This document shows, piece after piece, positions 25,854-34,569 of a DNA stretch of 64,000 nucleotides. The notes beneath the pieces are model-generated. The model was not told the origin of the DNA and did no database searches. It worked only from the letters and a program-made list of their open reading frames with translations. Every line of letters starts with the position of its first letter. Position 1 is the first letter of the stretch. The stretch covers positions 59,840 through 123,839 of the forward strand of contig DAIOLC010000002.1 of assembly GCA_036756425.1 (NCBI GenBank), written 5' to 3'. Source of the DNA: UBA6115 sp012514225 (lineage in GTDB: Bacteria; Bacillota; Clostridia; Christensenellales; Aristaeellaceae). Position numbers and translations under genes: made by a program.

Positions 25854-26824
25854 TCCCGGCCCAGTTCCGCTTCCATGCGCGCGCGCAGCGCGCGCACCGC
25901 ATCGTTTAATGGCTTTCGCGAAGTGAACCCGGAGGCCAGCAGGTGGCCGCCGCCGCCGAATTCCACGGCGATCCTGGAGACGTCGTGCGGCGGGACCGCG
26001 CGCAGGTTGAACTTGACGCCGTCCTCCTCCTCGCTGGCCAGGTAGCACATCTCGACCCCGTAGATGTTCAGCGCCCGGTTGACGATGCCTTCGGCGTGCT
26101 CGGGCTTGGCGCCCGTTTTCTCAAAATCGGCATGCGTCAGCCGCATGCCGGCCTGCCGGCCGCCGCTGAAGAACCTGAGCGAGGCGATCGCGCGCCCCAG
26201 CAGCTTGATGTGATAGGGGCTCTTGATCAGGTGCAGCTGTCGCGCGGCCGGGGAGATGTCCAGGCCCGCGTGCATCAGCCCCGCCATCTGGAGGAAAAAC
26301 TCCTCGTCCATCTGACCGAAGCTGAAGTTCCCGGTGTCCGTGGACAAGGCGGCGTACAGCAGCAGCGCGTCGTTTTCATCCATCCTGACGCCTGTTTCGC
26401 CGAACAGCCTGCACACCAGGTTCCCGCTGGACGCGACGGTGCTGTCCACATAGTTTTCCAGGCCGAAGCGCGTGTTGGACGCGTGATGGTCGATGGCCAG
26501 CCGCCTGGGGCAGGCGCTGAACACCCGTGCCGCGCTGCCGATGCGCCCCAGGTCCGAGGCGTCGATGGAGCAGGCGAGGTCGAAGGCATCCGCGTCCACG
26601 CCGTCAGGGCGCCGGATGTCCCCGCTTCCCGGCAGGAAGCGCAGGTTCTCGGGCACCGGGTCCTGGCAGGCCAGGGTGACCTGCTTTCCCATTTTCCGCA
26701 GCAGGCTGCCCAGCGACAGCAGGGAGCCCAGCGCGTCCCCGTCGGGCTCGACGTGGGTGCATACGAAAACCCGGTCCGCGCGGGTCAGGGTGTCAGTCGC
26801 CTGTTTCAGGCTGATTTCGTTCAT
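25850..26824 (-). CDS. nrnA: DHH-family oligoribonuclease / pAp phosphatase NrnA
   Basis: NrnA degrades RNA and DNA 2- to 5-mers and dephosphorylates pAp. The 324-residue protein (ATG at 26824) has the DHH metal motifs HVEPDGDALGS (His24, Asp28, Asp30), CSIDASD and IDHHASN, and the DHHA1 domain ends in VEFGGGGHLLASGF. It overlaps rbfA by 32 bp and truB by 4 bp, in the order rbfA-nrnA-truB typical of Firmicutes. Confidence 0.96.
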   Translation of the reverse strand: MNEISLKQATDTLTRADRVFVCTHVEPDGDALGSLLSLGSLLRKMGKQVTLACQDPVPENLRFLPGSGDIRRPDGVDADAFDLACSIDASDLGRIGSAARVFSACPRRLAIDHHASNTRFGLENYVDSTVASSGNLVCRLFGETGVRMDENDALLLYAALSTDTGNFSFGQMDEEFFLQMAGLMHAGLDISPAARQLHLIKSPYHIKLLGRAIASLRFFSGGRQAGMRLTHADFEKTGAKPEHAEGIVNRALNIYGVEMCYLASEEEDGVKFNLRAVPPHDVSRIAVEFGGGGHLLASGFTSRKPLNDAVRALRARMEAELGRE

Positions 26825-27185
26825 TCCCGGGTTTCTCCGCCTGTTCCCCCATGACCTGCTTGAGCACGCTGGCGATGTGCAGGCCATAGGCGATATTCCG
26901 GTCCGCCTCAAAATGCAGTTCGGGCGTGTAGCGCACCGTCAGCGCGCCGCCCAGGGCGCGCCGGAGGAACCCGGCGGCGCCGTTCAAGGCCTTGACAAGG
27001 TCGTCCAGCTTGTCCTCTTCCAGGGTGCTGACGAAGACTTTGGCATACCTGAGGTCCTTCGCCACCTCAGCCCTCGTGAGGCTGAAGGTGCCCGAAACCC
27101 GCTGGTCGCGCAGCTCCTCGCGGATAATCCGGTCCAGGTGCTTGCGGATTTCCTCGGCTACGCGGTTTTGCCGGTACTGTGCCAA
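26793..27185 (-). CDS. rbfA: 30S ribosome-binding factor RbfA
   Basis: RbfA binds the 30S subunit near helix 1 and helps 16S 5'-end maturation and cold adaptation. The 130-residue KH-like protein opens with QNRVAEEIRKHLDRIIREEL and contains DLRYAKVFVSTLEE and VRYTPELHFEAD, both family marks. It starts 7 bp after infB; its C-terminal tail overlaps the nrnA start. Confidence 0.95.
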   Translation of the reverse strand: MAQYRQNRVAEEIRKHLDRIIREELRDQRVSGTFSLTRAEVAKDLRYAKVFVSTLEEDKLDDLVKALNGAAGFLRRALGGALTVRYTPELHFEADRNIAYGLHIASVLKQVMGEQAEKPGNERNQPETGD

Positions 27186-27192
27186 GCGCGCC

Positions 27193-30021
27193 CTACCTCT
27201 CCACTTCTTCCATCATGAAGCATTCGATGACGTCTTTTTCCTTGATGTCGTTGTAGTTCTCCAGGCCGATGCCGCACTCGTAGCCCGCGGCCACCTCGCG
27301 CACGTCGTCCTTGAAGCGCCGGAGGGAGGACAGCTTGCCCTCGAACACGACCACGTTGTCCCGCAGCAGGCGGACCGGCTGGTTGCGCTGCATCTTGCCA
27401 TCCTGCACATAGCAGCCGGCGATGGTGCCGGAGCCGGTAATCTTGAACACGTTGCGGACCTCGGCATGGCCCAGGATGACCTCCTTGAACTCCGGCGCCA
27501 GCATGCCCTTCATGGCCTTCTCGATGTCCTCGATGGCCTGGTAGATGACCCGGTAGAGCCGGATGTCGACGTTCTCCTTGGCCGCCGCGTCCCGGGCGTT
27601 GTTGTCCGGGCGGATGTTGAAGCCGATGATGGTGGCGTTGGCCGTCGCGGCGAGGTTGACGTCGTCCTTGTTGATGGCGCCCACGCCGGAGTGCAGCACG
27701 TGGATGCGCACCTGGTCGCTGCTGAGCTTCTCCAGCGACTGGCGCACCGCTTCCGCGCTGCCCTGCACGTCCGCCTTGATGAGGATGTTGAGCGTCAGCT
27801 GCTCGCCCTCCTTGATGCTCTGGAACAGGTTGTCCAGGGACACGGCGGAGGAAGCCTGCGTGCGCTGCTCGCGCACCTTGTCCTCGCGTTCCCTGGCCAC
27901 CTGGCGCACCAGGCGGTCGTCCTCCACGACGATCATCTCGTCGCCGGCCTGGGGCACGGAGCTGAAGCCGGAAATCTCGACCGGCATGGAAGGCCCGGCT
28001 TCCTTCACGTTCTCCCCCGCGTCGTTGATCAGCGCGCGCACGCGGCCGGACGCCATGCCCGCGATGATGTTGTCGCCCACGCGCAGGGTGCCGTTCTTCA
28101 GCAGCACCGTTGCCAGCGCGCCGCGGTTCTTGTCCAGCTTGGCCTCGATGATGATGCCGCGCGCGAGGCGGTCCGGGTTGGCGCGCAGCTGCAGCACCTC
28201 GGCCTGCAGCAGGATCATCTCCAGCAATTGCTCCACGCCATCGCCCGTCTTGGCGGAAACCTGCACCATGATGGTGTCGCCGCCCCATTCCTCGCTGACC
28301 AGGCCGTAGGCGGTCAGGTCCTGCTTGATGCGGTCGGGGTTGGCCTCGGGCTTGTCCATCTTGTTGATGGCGACGATAATCGGCACCTGCGCGGCCTTGG
28401 CATGGTTGATGGCCTCAACCGTCTGGGGCATCACGCCGTCGTCGGCCGCGACGACCAGCACGGCGATGTCGGTGGACTGCGCGCCGCGCGCGCGCATGGC
28501 CGTGAAGGCCTCGTGCCCGGGCGTGTCCAGGAAGGTGATGCGCTGCCCGTGCAACTCCACGGAGTAGGCGCCGATGTGCTGGGTGATGCCGCCAGCCTCC
28601 CCGCGGGTGACGTGGGCGTCGCGGATGTAGTCCAGCAGCGAGGTCTTGCCGTGGTCGACATGGCCCATGATGGTGATGACGGGCGGGCGGGGCTTCAAGT
28701 CCTCCTCCGCGTCCTCGACCCCGGCGGTCTCAATCATCTGGTCCTCGGCCGTGCGGTCCAGGCGCATGATCAGCTCGACCCCGAACTCCGAGCACACCAG
28801 GGAGGCGGTGTCGTAGTCCAGCTCGCTGTTGATGGTCGCCATGTTGCCCAGCAGCAGCAGTTTCTTGAGGATTTCGCCGGCGGGCTTGCCGATGCGTTCG
28901 GTCAGGTCCTTGACTGTGATGGTGTCGGCCGTCATGTAGGCCTTCTCGATCTTGATGGGCGCCATCATCTGCTGGACGGAGGGCTTCCGGGCGCGGGCGC
29001 GCTTGCCGCCGCGCACCACGTCCTCCTCCACGCCGATGAACTTGGGCTGGGATTTCCGGACGCTCTGCTTGCGCGACTTGCTCACGTGCTCCGGGTCGGG
29101 CTTGCGCACGTAGCTCTTCTTGTTCGGGTCGTAGTTGCTGACCCGGTCCTTTTCCATCGCGGGCAGCAGCTCGTCCGCCGGCGGCCTGCCAAAGCCGGAG
29201 CCGCGGGGCGGAAGGGGCCGCCCGGGCATGGGGCGCGCGCCGGCGGCGGGCGCCGGCCGCCCGAAGGGAGCGGAGCCGGGGGCGGGGCGGCCATATTGGG
29301 GCGAGCCCGGAGCCGGCCGCCCGTACTGCGGGGAGCCCGGCGCGGGACGGCCGTACTGGGGCGAGCCCGGAGCCGGGCGCCCGAACTGCGGGGAACCCGG
29401 CGCGGGGCGGCCATACTGCGGAGAGCCGGGCGCCGGGCGGCCATAGACCGGGCTGGCGGCGGGTCTCGGCGGGGCAAACTGTCCAAGTGGCGCGCCGGCG
29501 GGGCGCGGCGCGGGCCGCGGGGCCGGTGCGGCGGGACGGACTTCCGGCGCGGTTTCCTGCGCCGGCTGAACGGGCGCAGCCGCCTCGGCGGCTGGAGCCT
29601 CGGAAACAGGCGCCTCCTCCGCCACCGCGGGCGTCTCGGCCACGGCGGCGGCCTCTCCGGGCTGCGCCGGGGGGGCTTCCGTCAGCACCGCGGGCGCGGG
29701 CTCGTCGGGGGAGAAAACCGTCTGCGGCACCGCTTCCTCAACCACCGGGGCCTGCGGCTCCGCGACGTCTTCCGGCGTCTCCGCCTCGTCCTCGTCGGGC
29801 ATCGTCCAGGCCTTGGTCTGCTGCTGGAGCATCTGCTGCTGCTGCTCCTGCTTCTGGCGCAGGCGCTCTTCCTCTTCCTGCCGCAGGAACACCGTTTCCT
29901 GCTGGCGGAGCATTTGCAGCATGATGTCGGCGTTGCGCCGCACCCGCTCGGTTTCCGAGAGGACGACGCCCGCCTTCTGGTTGAGGTCCCGGATGGTTTC
30001 CTTGAGTCCGACTTTAGCCAT
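27193..30021 (-). CDS. infB: Translation initiation factor IF-2
   Basis: IF-2 is the GTPase that brings initiator tRNA to the 30S subunit. The 942-residue protein has a Gln/Glu-rich coiled-coil near residues 40-70, a long Ala/Pro-rich linker with seven tandem decapeptides (191-260), and an IF2_N-type segment (DTITVKDLTERIGKPAGEIL). The GTPase domain then follows with GHVDHGKTSLLDYIR, DTPGHEAFTAMR and NKMDKP, then domains II-IV. It follows ylxQ directly and precedes rbfA. The repeat-bearing linker is unusual in sequence, though variable N-termini are normal in IF-2. Confidence 0.98.
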   Translation of the reverse strand: MAKVGLKETIRDLNQKAGVVLSETERVRRNADIMLQMLRQQETVFLRQEEEERLRQKQEQQQQMLQQQTKAWTMPDEDEAETPEDVAEPQAPVVEEAVPQTVFSPDEPAPAVLTEAPPAQPGEAAAVAETPAVAEEAPVSEAPAAEAAAPVQPAQETAPEVRPAAPAPRPAPRPAGAPLGQFAPPRPAASPVYGRPAPGSPQYGRPAPGSPQFGRPAPGSPQYGRPAPGSPQYGRPAPGSPQYGRPAPGSAPFGRPAPAAGARPMPGRPLPPRGSGFGRPPADELLPAMEKDRVSNYDPNKKSYVRKPDPEHVSKSRKQSVRKSQPKFIGVEEDVVRGGKRARARKPSVQQMMAPIKIEKAYMTADTITVKDLTERIGKPAGEILKKLLLLGNMATINSELDYDTASLVCSEFGVELIMRLDRTAEDQMIETAGVEDAEEDLKPRPPVITIMGHVDHGKTSLLDYIRDAHVTRGEAGGITQHIGAYSVELHGQRITFLDTPGHEAFTAMRARGAQSTDIAVLVVAADDGVMPQTVEAINHAKAAQVPIIVAINKMDKPEANPDRIKQDLTAYGLVSEEWGGDTIMVQVSAKTGDGVEQLLEMILLQAEVLQLRANPDRLARGIIIEAKLDKNRGALATVLLKNGTLRVGDNIIAGMASGRVRALINDAGENVKEAGPSMPVEISGFSSVPQAGDEMIVVEDDRLVRQVAREREDKVREQRTQASSAVSLDNLFQSIKEGEQLTLNILIKADVQGSAEAVRQSLEKLSSDQVRIHVLHSGVGAINKDDVNLAATANATIIGFNIRPDNNARDAAAKENVDIRLYRVIYQAIEDIEKAMKGMLAPEFKEVILGHAEVRNVFKITGSGTIAGCYVQDGKMQRNQPVRLLRDNVVVFEGKLSSLRRFKDDVREVAAGYECGIGLENYNDIKEKDVIECFMMEEVER
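29242..29451 (-). repeat. 30-bp tandem repeat encoding seven decapeptides in IF-2
   Basis: Seven in-frame copies of a 30-bp unit encode the motif GRPAPGSPQY with small changes (QF, APF in some copies). The reading frame stays intact, so copy number could vary between strains without inactivating the gene. Confidence 0.9.
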
Positions 30022-30369
30022 TCAGCCTTTGTCCTCCACAATCTTAGATCCTTCTTCACCGGCACGCGCCGGCCTGAGCATGGTTTCCGCCCTGGCCGAA
30101 AGCGGCCCGGACTTCATCGCGGCCGCGGCCATCCCCGGCCTCCCGCAGCTTTCCCCCAGCGTTCCTTCCTTGAGGGCGTAGGCCGGGACGTCCCGGTGCC
30201 GGGCAGCGTCCAGCAGCTTCTTGATTGTCAGGGCGCTGGCGCCCGGGTCGTACAGCAGCAGGGCCGCCTTCCCGTCCCGGATGAGCTTCAGGCTCATCTC
30301 CGCCCCCGGCGTCATCTGTCCCGCGCGGAAGGCCAGCCCCAGGATGCCCCCCAGCCCGCCGTCAGCCAC
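30022..30369 (-). CDS. L7Ae-family RNA-binding protein YlxQ
   Basis: A 115-residue L7Ae/L30e-like protein in the conserved nusA-ylxR-ylxQ-infB slot. Such proteins bind kink-turn RNA. GILGLAFRAGQMTPGAEMSL and KAALLLYDPGAS match the family; the C-terminal 30 residues are variable. It overlaps ylxR by 8 bp and abuts infB. Confidence 0.88.
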   Translation of the reverse strand: MADGGLGGILGLAFRAGQMTPGAEMSLKLIRDGKAALLLYDPGASALTIKKLLDAARHRDVPAYALKEGTLGESCGRPGMAAAAMKSGPLSARAETMLRPARAGEEGSKIVEDKG

Positions 30370-30649
30370 CCTGTGGCTCCCTGGGCTTGGAAAACTGGAT
30401 TTGCCGGCCCAGCTGCTCGATGACCTCCGGCGCGACCGTCCGCTCCAGCGCGCGGTCCAGCTGTTTCTGCTTGGCGGCGCGCTTCAGGCAGGCCTCGTCC
30501 GGGCAGAGGTAGGCGCCCCGGCCGGATTTTTTCCCGGTAAAATCCAGCGCGATTTCATCTTCCGGGGTCCGCACGACGCGCAACAGCTCCTTCTTGGGCT
30601 TCATTTCCCTGCAGCCGACGCACATGCGCATGGGCACCTTCTTGGGCAT
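30362..30649 (-). CDS. ylxR: YlxR (DUF448) nucleic-acid-binding protein
   Basis: A 95-residue DUF448 protein; family members bind RNA and have been proposed to act in RNase P or transcription control, which is not settled. Family marks are RMCVGCREMKPKKELLRVVR near the N-terminus and KKSGRGAYLCPDEACL in the middle. The ATG at 30649 was chosen because it begins the conserved region and the frame upstream falls in the nusA-ylxR gap. It follows nusA by 28 bp. Confidence 0.92.
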   Translation of the reverse strand: MPKKVPMRMCVGCREMKPKKELLRVVRTPEDEIALDFTGKKSGRGAYLCPDEACLKRAAKQKQLDRALERTVAPEVIEQLGRQIQFSKPREPQGG

Positions 30650-30677
30650 CCGGGTCTCTCCTCCGCTTCCCTCAGGG

Positions 30678-31829
30678 TCAGTCCCCCTCCGGCGTGTCGC
30701 CGTAGTCCCCCTGCTCGTACTCCTCCAACGCCTGCGCGTCACGCAGGCTCTGCTCGCGCATCAACTCCTCCATCTGGGTCTGGGACTTGATGTCGATCTT
30801 CCACCCGGTCAGCTTGGCCGCCAGGCGGGCGTTCTGCCCCTCCTTGCCAATGGCCAGGGACAGCTGCATGTCCGGCACGATGACGCGGCAGATTTTCTCG
30901 GCGTCGGAGATGAACACGCTGACGACGTGGGCGGGGTTGAGCGCGTTGGCGACGAACTCCGCCGGGTCGCTGGACCACTTGATGATGTCGATCTTCTCGT
31001 TCTTCAGCTCGTTGACCACCTTCTCCACCCGGGAGCCGCGGGGACCGACGCAGGCGCCGACCGGGTCGATCATCGGGTCGATGGAGGTGACGGCAATCTT
31101 GGTGCGGCTGCCGGCCTCCCGGGAGATGGAGCGGATCTGGACGACGCCCGTCGCGATTTCCGGCACCTCCATCTCGAACAGGCGCTTGACCAGCCCCGGG
31201 TGGATGCGGCTGACGTAGACCTGGGGGTTGCGCATGAAGTCGCTTCCGGAGCGGCGCACCTTCAGGACGTACACCTTGATGTGGTCGCCCTCCCGGTAGG
31301 TTTCCCCGGGGATGAACTCGTTGCTCTCCATGATGCCTTCCGTCCGGCCCAGCTCCAGGTAGACGGCCTTGGGCTCCACCCGCTGGACGATGGCGGTCAG
31401 GATTTCGTTTTCCTTTTCGATGTACTCGTCGTAAATCTTGCCGCGCTCCGCCTCCCGGATGCGCTGCACCAGCAGCTGCTTGGCCGTCTGGGCCGCCACG
31501 CGGCCGAAGTTCTCGGGCGTGACGTCAATCTCCACGATGTCGCCCACGTGGAACTCCGGGCGGATTTTCAGCGCTTCCTCGAGGGAAATCTGCATGTCCG
31601 GCTCCTCGACCGTTTCGGCGACCAGCTTGCGCAGGTACACCCGGGCGCCGTCCTTCTTGGACAGCCGGACGGTCAGGTTGGAAACCGGCGGCGAGGCCTG
31701 GCGGTTGTTGCGGCGGTAGGCCGCCTTGAGCGCCTCCTCGATGGTGTCCACGAGGACTTCCTCGTTCATGTCCTTTTCGCGGGCCAGCATGGAGATGGCC
31801 TCCATCAGGTCCACTTTCTGGTTTGTCAT
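30678..31829 (-). CDS. nusA: Transcription termination/antitermination factor NusA
   Basis: NusA binds RNA polymerase and modulates pausing, termination and antitermination. The 383 residues comprise the N-terminal polymerase-binding domain, an S1 domain (EILTAIVQRVEPKAVYLEL), and two KH domains (VGPRGSRVEKVVNELK; LAIGKEGQNARLAAKLTGWK). The acidic C-terminal repeats of E. coli NusA are absent, as usual in Firmicutes. The ATG overlaps the rimP stop (ATGA). Confidence 0.97.
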   Translation of the reverse strand: MTNQKVDLMEAISMLAREKDMNEEVLVDTIEEALKAAYRRNNRQASPPVSNLTVRLSKKDGARVYLRKLVAETVEEPDMQISLEEALKIRPEFHVGDIVEIDVTPENFGRVAAQTAKQLLVQRIREAERGKIYDEYIEKENEILTAIVQRVEPKAVYLELGRTEGIMESNEFIPGETYREGDHIKVYVLKVRRSGSDFMRNPQVYVSRIHPGLVKRLFEMEVPEIATGVVQIRSISREAGSRTKIAVTSIDPMIDPVGACVGPRGSRVEKVVNELKNEKIDIIKWSSDPAEFVANALNPAHVVSVFISDAEKICRVIVPDMQLSLAIGKEGQNARLAAKLTGWKIDIKSQTQMEELMREQSLRDAQALEEYEQGDYGDTPEGD

Positions 31830-32320
31830 TCTGCCTCCTCCTGTGTTTCCGCGTCCGGCCCCTCCAGCGCGCTCAGGTCCACCGAGCGCCGGATGAGGGC
31901 GATTTCCTTTTTCGTGAAGGCGATGTCACCTGCGGCCGTCCGCAATCGAATGCCCGTTTCGTCAGCCCCCGCCAGCTCGCCGCGGTGCTCCTTCGCGCCG
32001 CCCTGCGGCTTGTACAGGCGGACTTCAACCTGCGCGCCCAAGGCTTTCTCCAGGTCCCGCTGGGTCTTCAGGGGGCGGTCCAGCCCCGGGGAGCATACCT
32101 CGAGGAAGTCGTAGTCGACCTTTTCAAGCCCGGGCTGCACCTTTCGGTGGAAGGCCTCGCAGTCCGACAGCGTGATGCCGCCCGGCTTGTCCAGGTAGAA
32201 CCGCAGGTAGGTCCCGGCGTTCTCCCGGTCCAGGGCCGTCTCGACGACCTCGTAGCCGAGGTCCAGGGCGACCTTTCCGCCTTCCCGCGCGGCTTCCTCC
32301 AGCCCCGCCTTCCTCTTCAT
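31826..32320 (-). CDS. rimP: Ribosome maturation factor RimP
   Basis: RimP assists 30S assembly. The 164-residue protein has the N-terminal alpha/beta domain (GYEVVETALD, YLRFYLDKPGGITLSDCEAF) and the core signature VCSPGLDRPL, then a C-terminal SH3-like domain. The ATG at 32320 (MKRKAG) is chosen; a TTG at 32332 is possible. It heads the nusA-infB operon and is coupled to nusA through ATGA. A leader of roughly 145 nt precedes it. Confidence 0.94.
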   Translation of the reverse strand: MKRKAGLEEAAREGGKVALDLGYEVVETALDRENAGTYLRFYLDKPGGITLSDCEAFHRKVQPGLEKVDYDFLEVCSPGLDRPLKTQRDLEKALGAQVEVRLYKPQGGAKEHRGELAGADETGIRLRTAAGDIAFTKKEIALIRRSVDLSALEGPDAETQEEAE

Positions 32321-32469
32321 CCTTCCCCTCAAAACAAAAAGCGGGCTTTGCTGCTACTGGGCAATGACGCGCAAGCGAACAGGCTCATGCTTCATGCCGT
32401 TTGCAGCCCCCACTTCTTCGTTAAGCCCCTTCTTTCCTCATTAACATTCCCGGTGCCCGGGACAAGGGG
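32321..32469 (-). promoter_or_regulatory. rimP-nusA operon leader with short ORFs and a terminator-like end
   Basis: Read on the minus strand, this stretch contains an 8-codon ORF (32421-32447, MLMRKEGA) and a 13-residue ORF (32354-32395, MKHEPVRLRVIAQ). Then GCAGCAAAGCCCGC is followed directly by TTTTTGTTTT, just before the rimP ribosome site. GGGGGCTGC (32403-32411) or GGGCTT farther upstream can pair with that segment, so the U-run may belong to an attenuator. No known leader family is recognised. Confidence 0.35.
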
Positions 32470-32498
32470 AGTATACCACCAATCAAGGGGGTTGGCAA
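32470..32498 (-). promoter_or_regulatory. Putative sigma-A promoter of the rimP-truB operon
   Basis: Minus-strand TTGCCA, a 17-bp spacer and TATACT. It is divergent from the tyrS promoter, with 38 bp between the two -35 boxes. Confidence 0.7.
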
Positions 32499-32536
32499 CG
32501 CCGGGGGCCAAAATTCCTTTGCAATACGCGCCCGCC

Positions 32537-32566
32537 TTGACACCCCGCGCGGCGCGACCCTATAAT
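32537..32566 (+). promoter_or_regulatory. Putative sigma-A promoter of tyrS
   Basis: Consensus TTGACA and TATAAT are separated by 18 bp. The transcript leader would be only about 35-40 nt, too short for a T-box. Confidence 0.8.
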
Positions 32567-32610
32567 TTACCGGGAAACTTCAAACCGGAAACGCTTGAAC
32601 GGAGGCGGTT

Positions 32611-33837
32611 ATGCACATTCTGGACATCCTGAAGGAACGCGGGCTCATCGCGCAGATTACCTTTGAGGAGGAGCTGTACCGCCAGCTGGAGCGCGAGAGC
32701 ACCACCTTCTACATCGGCTTCGATCCCACGGCCGAAAGCCTCCACTTCGGGCATTTCCTCCCGCTCATCGCGATGCGCCACATGCAGCGGGCCGGGCACA
32801 AGCCCATCGCGCTGGTGGGCGGCGGCACGGTGCAGGTGGCCGACCCCTCCGGCAAAACCGAGCTGCGCAAGATGCTGTCGCTGGAGACCATCGCGCACAA
32901 CGCGGAGAAAATCAAGGAGCAGATCAGCCGCTTCATCGATTTCGGGGACGGCGCCGCCCGGATGGTCAACAACGCCGACTGGCTGGTGCCGCTGAAATAC
33001 CTGCCCTTCCTGCGCGAAATCGGGCCGCTGTTCTCCGTCAACCGGATGCTGACGGCGGAGGCCTACCGCCTGCGGATGGAAAAGGGCCTCACCTTCCTGG
33101 AATTCAACTACATGATTATGCAGGCCTACGACTTCCTGGAGCTCTTCCGCCGCTACGGCTGCCGGCTGCAGATGGGCGGGGACGACCAGTGGAGCAATAT
33201 TTTGGCCGGCGCCGACCTCATCCGCCGCAAGGAGCAGGAGGCCGCCTTCGCCTGCACCTTCAACCTCCTGCTCAACGCCGAGGGGCAGAAGATGGGCAAG
33301 ACGGAGCGGGGCGCCCTCTGGCTGGACGCGTCGATGTGCTCCCCCTACGAGTTTTACCAGTACTGGCGGAACGTCGCCGACAGCGACGTGGATAAGTCCC
33401 TCGCCATGCTGACCTTCCTGCCCATGGAGGAGATACGCCGCCTGGGCGCAATGGAGGGTGCGGCGCTCAACGAGGCCAAGTCCACGCTGGCCTTCGAGGC
33501 CACAAAAATGGTTCACGGCGAGGAGGAGGCGCAGAAGGCGCAGCAGGCCTCCGCCGCGCTGTTCTCGGGCGGTGGCAGCATGCGGGACGTGCCGACCTAC
33601 GGCCTGACCCGCGCCCAGCTGCAGGAGGACAGCCGTCTGACCACCCTGCTGTTCCTGTGCGGGCTGTGCCAGAGCCGCAGCCAGGCGCGCCAGATGGTCG
33701 CCCAGGGTGCGGTGACAGTGGGCGAAACCCGGGCGGAGGACCCGGAGGCCCGCCTGTCCGAAGAGGATTTCCCCGCGGACGGCCTGCTGCTGCGCCGGGG
33801 CAAGAAGAACTACAGCCGCGTGCTGCTGCAAAAATGA
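32611..33837 (+). CDS. tyrS: Tyrosyl-tRNA synthetase
   Basis: A class I aminoacyl-tRNA synthetase of the bacterial TyrS type, 408 residues. The HIGH motif is HFGH (45-48), the tyrosine pocket includes YIGFDPTAESLH and QAYDF, and the KMSKS motif is KMGKT (227-231). A C-terminal S4 RNA-binding domain (SRSQARQMVAQGAVTV) ends the protein. The ATG has GGAGGCGG upstream. It is coupled to the YigZ-family gene by an ATGA overlap. Unlike many Firmicutes tyrS genes it has no room for a T-box leader. Confidence 0.97.
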   Translation: MHILDILKERGLIAQITFEEELYRQLERESTTFYIGFDPTAESLHFGHFLPLIAMRHMQRAGHKPIALVGGGTVQVADPSGKTELRKMLSLETIAHNAEKIKEQISRFIDFGDGAARMVNNADWLVPLKYLPFLREIGPLFSVNRMLTAEAYRLRMEKGLTFLEFNYMIMQAYDFLELFRRYGCRLQMGGDDQWSNILAGADLIRRKEQEAAFACTFNLLLNAEGQKMGKTERGALWLDASMCSPYEFYQYWRNVADSDVDKSLAMLTFLPMEEIRRLGAMEGAALNEAKSTLAFEATKMVHGEEEAQKAQQASAALFSGGGSMRDVPTYGLTRAQLQEDSRLTTLLFLCGLCQSRSQARQMVAQGAVTVGETRAEDPEARLSEEDFPADGLLLRRGKKNYSRVLLQK

Positions 33838-34484
33838 GCGCCGGCTCCTACCGCACGCTGGCCGTGGCGGCGTCCGCCGAACTGATTGAGCGGAAAAGCC
33901 GCTTCATCGGCCAGGCCGGCCCCGCGGCCACGGAGGAGGAAGCCCTTTCGTTCATCCAGCGCGCGCGGGAAAGCCACAAGGGCGCGTCCCATCACTGTTT
34001 CGCCTATGTCGTCGGGGAAAACGCCGGCGTCATGCGCTACCAGGACGACGGCGAGCCCCAGGGCACCGCGGGCGTCCCCATCCTGGAAACGTTGAGGAAA
34101 AACAGCCTGGTCAACTGCGGGTGCGTGGTCACGCGCTTTTTTGGCGGGATTCTGCTGGGCGCGGGCGGCTTGGCGCGGGCCTACGGCCGCGCGGCGGCGA
34201 TGGCGGTGGAGGCGGCCGGCGTCGTCATTGCGGAAAGCAGCGTGCGCCTGTCCGTGCGCCTGCCCTACGCCCGCTGGGACAAGGTGCTCTACGCCCTGGA
34301 GCGGTTTCCCGTGCGCGAAATGGCGCAGGAGTTCGGGGCGGACGTCCTGGCGCGCTTCGTCGTCCGGGAGGCCGATTTGCCCGTCGTATTGAAGGAACTG
34401 GCCTTATTGACCGAAGGCGGCGCCCAGCCTGACGTCTCCCCGCCCTTCTATTCGCTCTGGCCGGACGGCAGTCAAGCCTCCTGA
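33834..34484 (+). CDS. YigZ/IMPACT family protein
   Basis: A 216-residue UPF0029/IMPACT protein. The family marks are ERKSRFIGQAGPA, SHHCFAYVVGEN, the core DDGEPQGTAGVPILETL, and VTRFFGGILLGAGGLARAYG. The C-terminal DUF1949 domain follows. Function in bacteria is unclear; eukaryotic IMPACT binds GCN1. The ATG at 33834 overlaps the tyrS stop. Confidence 0.92.
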   Translation: MSAGSYRTLAVAASAELIERKSRFIGQAGPAATEEEALSFIQRARESHKGASHHCFAYVVGENAGVMRYQDDGEPQGTAGVPILETLRKNSLVNCGCVVTRFFGGILLGAGGLARAYGRAAAMAVEAAGVVIAESSVRLSVRLPYARWDKVLYALERFPVREMAQEFGADVLARFVVREADLPVVLKELALLTEGGAQPDVSPPFYSLWPDGSQAS

Positions 34485-34509
34485 CGGAGCGCCAATCCGT
34501 TAAAATCAG

Positions 34510-34547
34510 AAAAACCGGGCGCGGTTGAGCGAACTGCAGCCCGGTTT
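34510..34547 (-). terminator. Intrinsic terminator of the rluA-HAD unit
   Basis: On the minus strand, a 9-bp stem (AAACCGGGC with GCCCGGTTT) closes an 18-nt loop that has a weak inner stem; the descending arm runs into TTTTT. It lies 22 bp past the HAD gene stop and between convergent units. Confidence 0.75.
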
Positions 34548-34569
34548 GATATTCAGAAGCGAGATTTGC

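Noticed and set aside
29242..29451. Possible CRISPR-like repeats
   Set aside because: The 30-bp units are contiguous with no spacers and encode an in-frame peptide repeat in IF-2.
26992..30423. Very long plus-strand frame opposite infB (over 1100 codons)
   Set aside because: The composition is repetitive Leu/Val/His/Arg typical of GC-rich antisense frames, and it lies opposite a certain IF-2 gene. The same holds for long frames opposite fakA, smc, truB-nrnA and the L,D-transpeptidase gene.
32567..32610. T-box leader for tyrS
   Set aside because: The consensus promoter leaves a leader of about 40 nt, with no specifier loop or T-box sequence.
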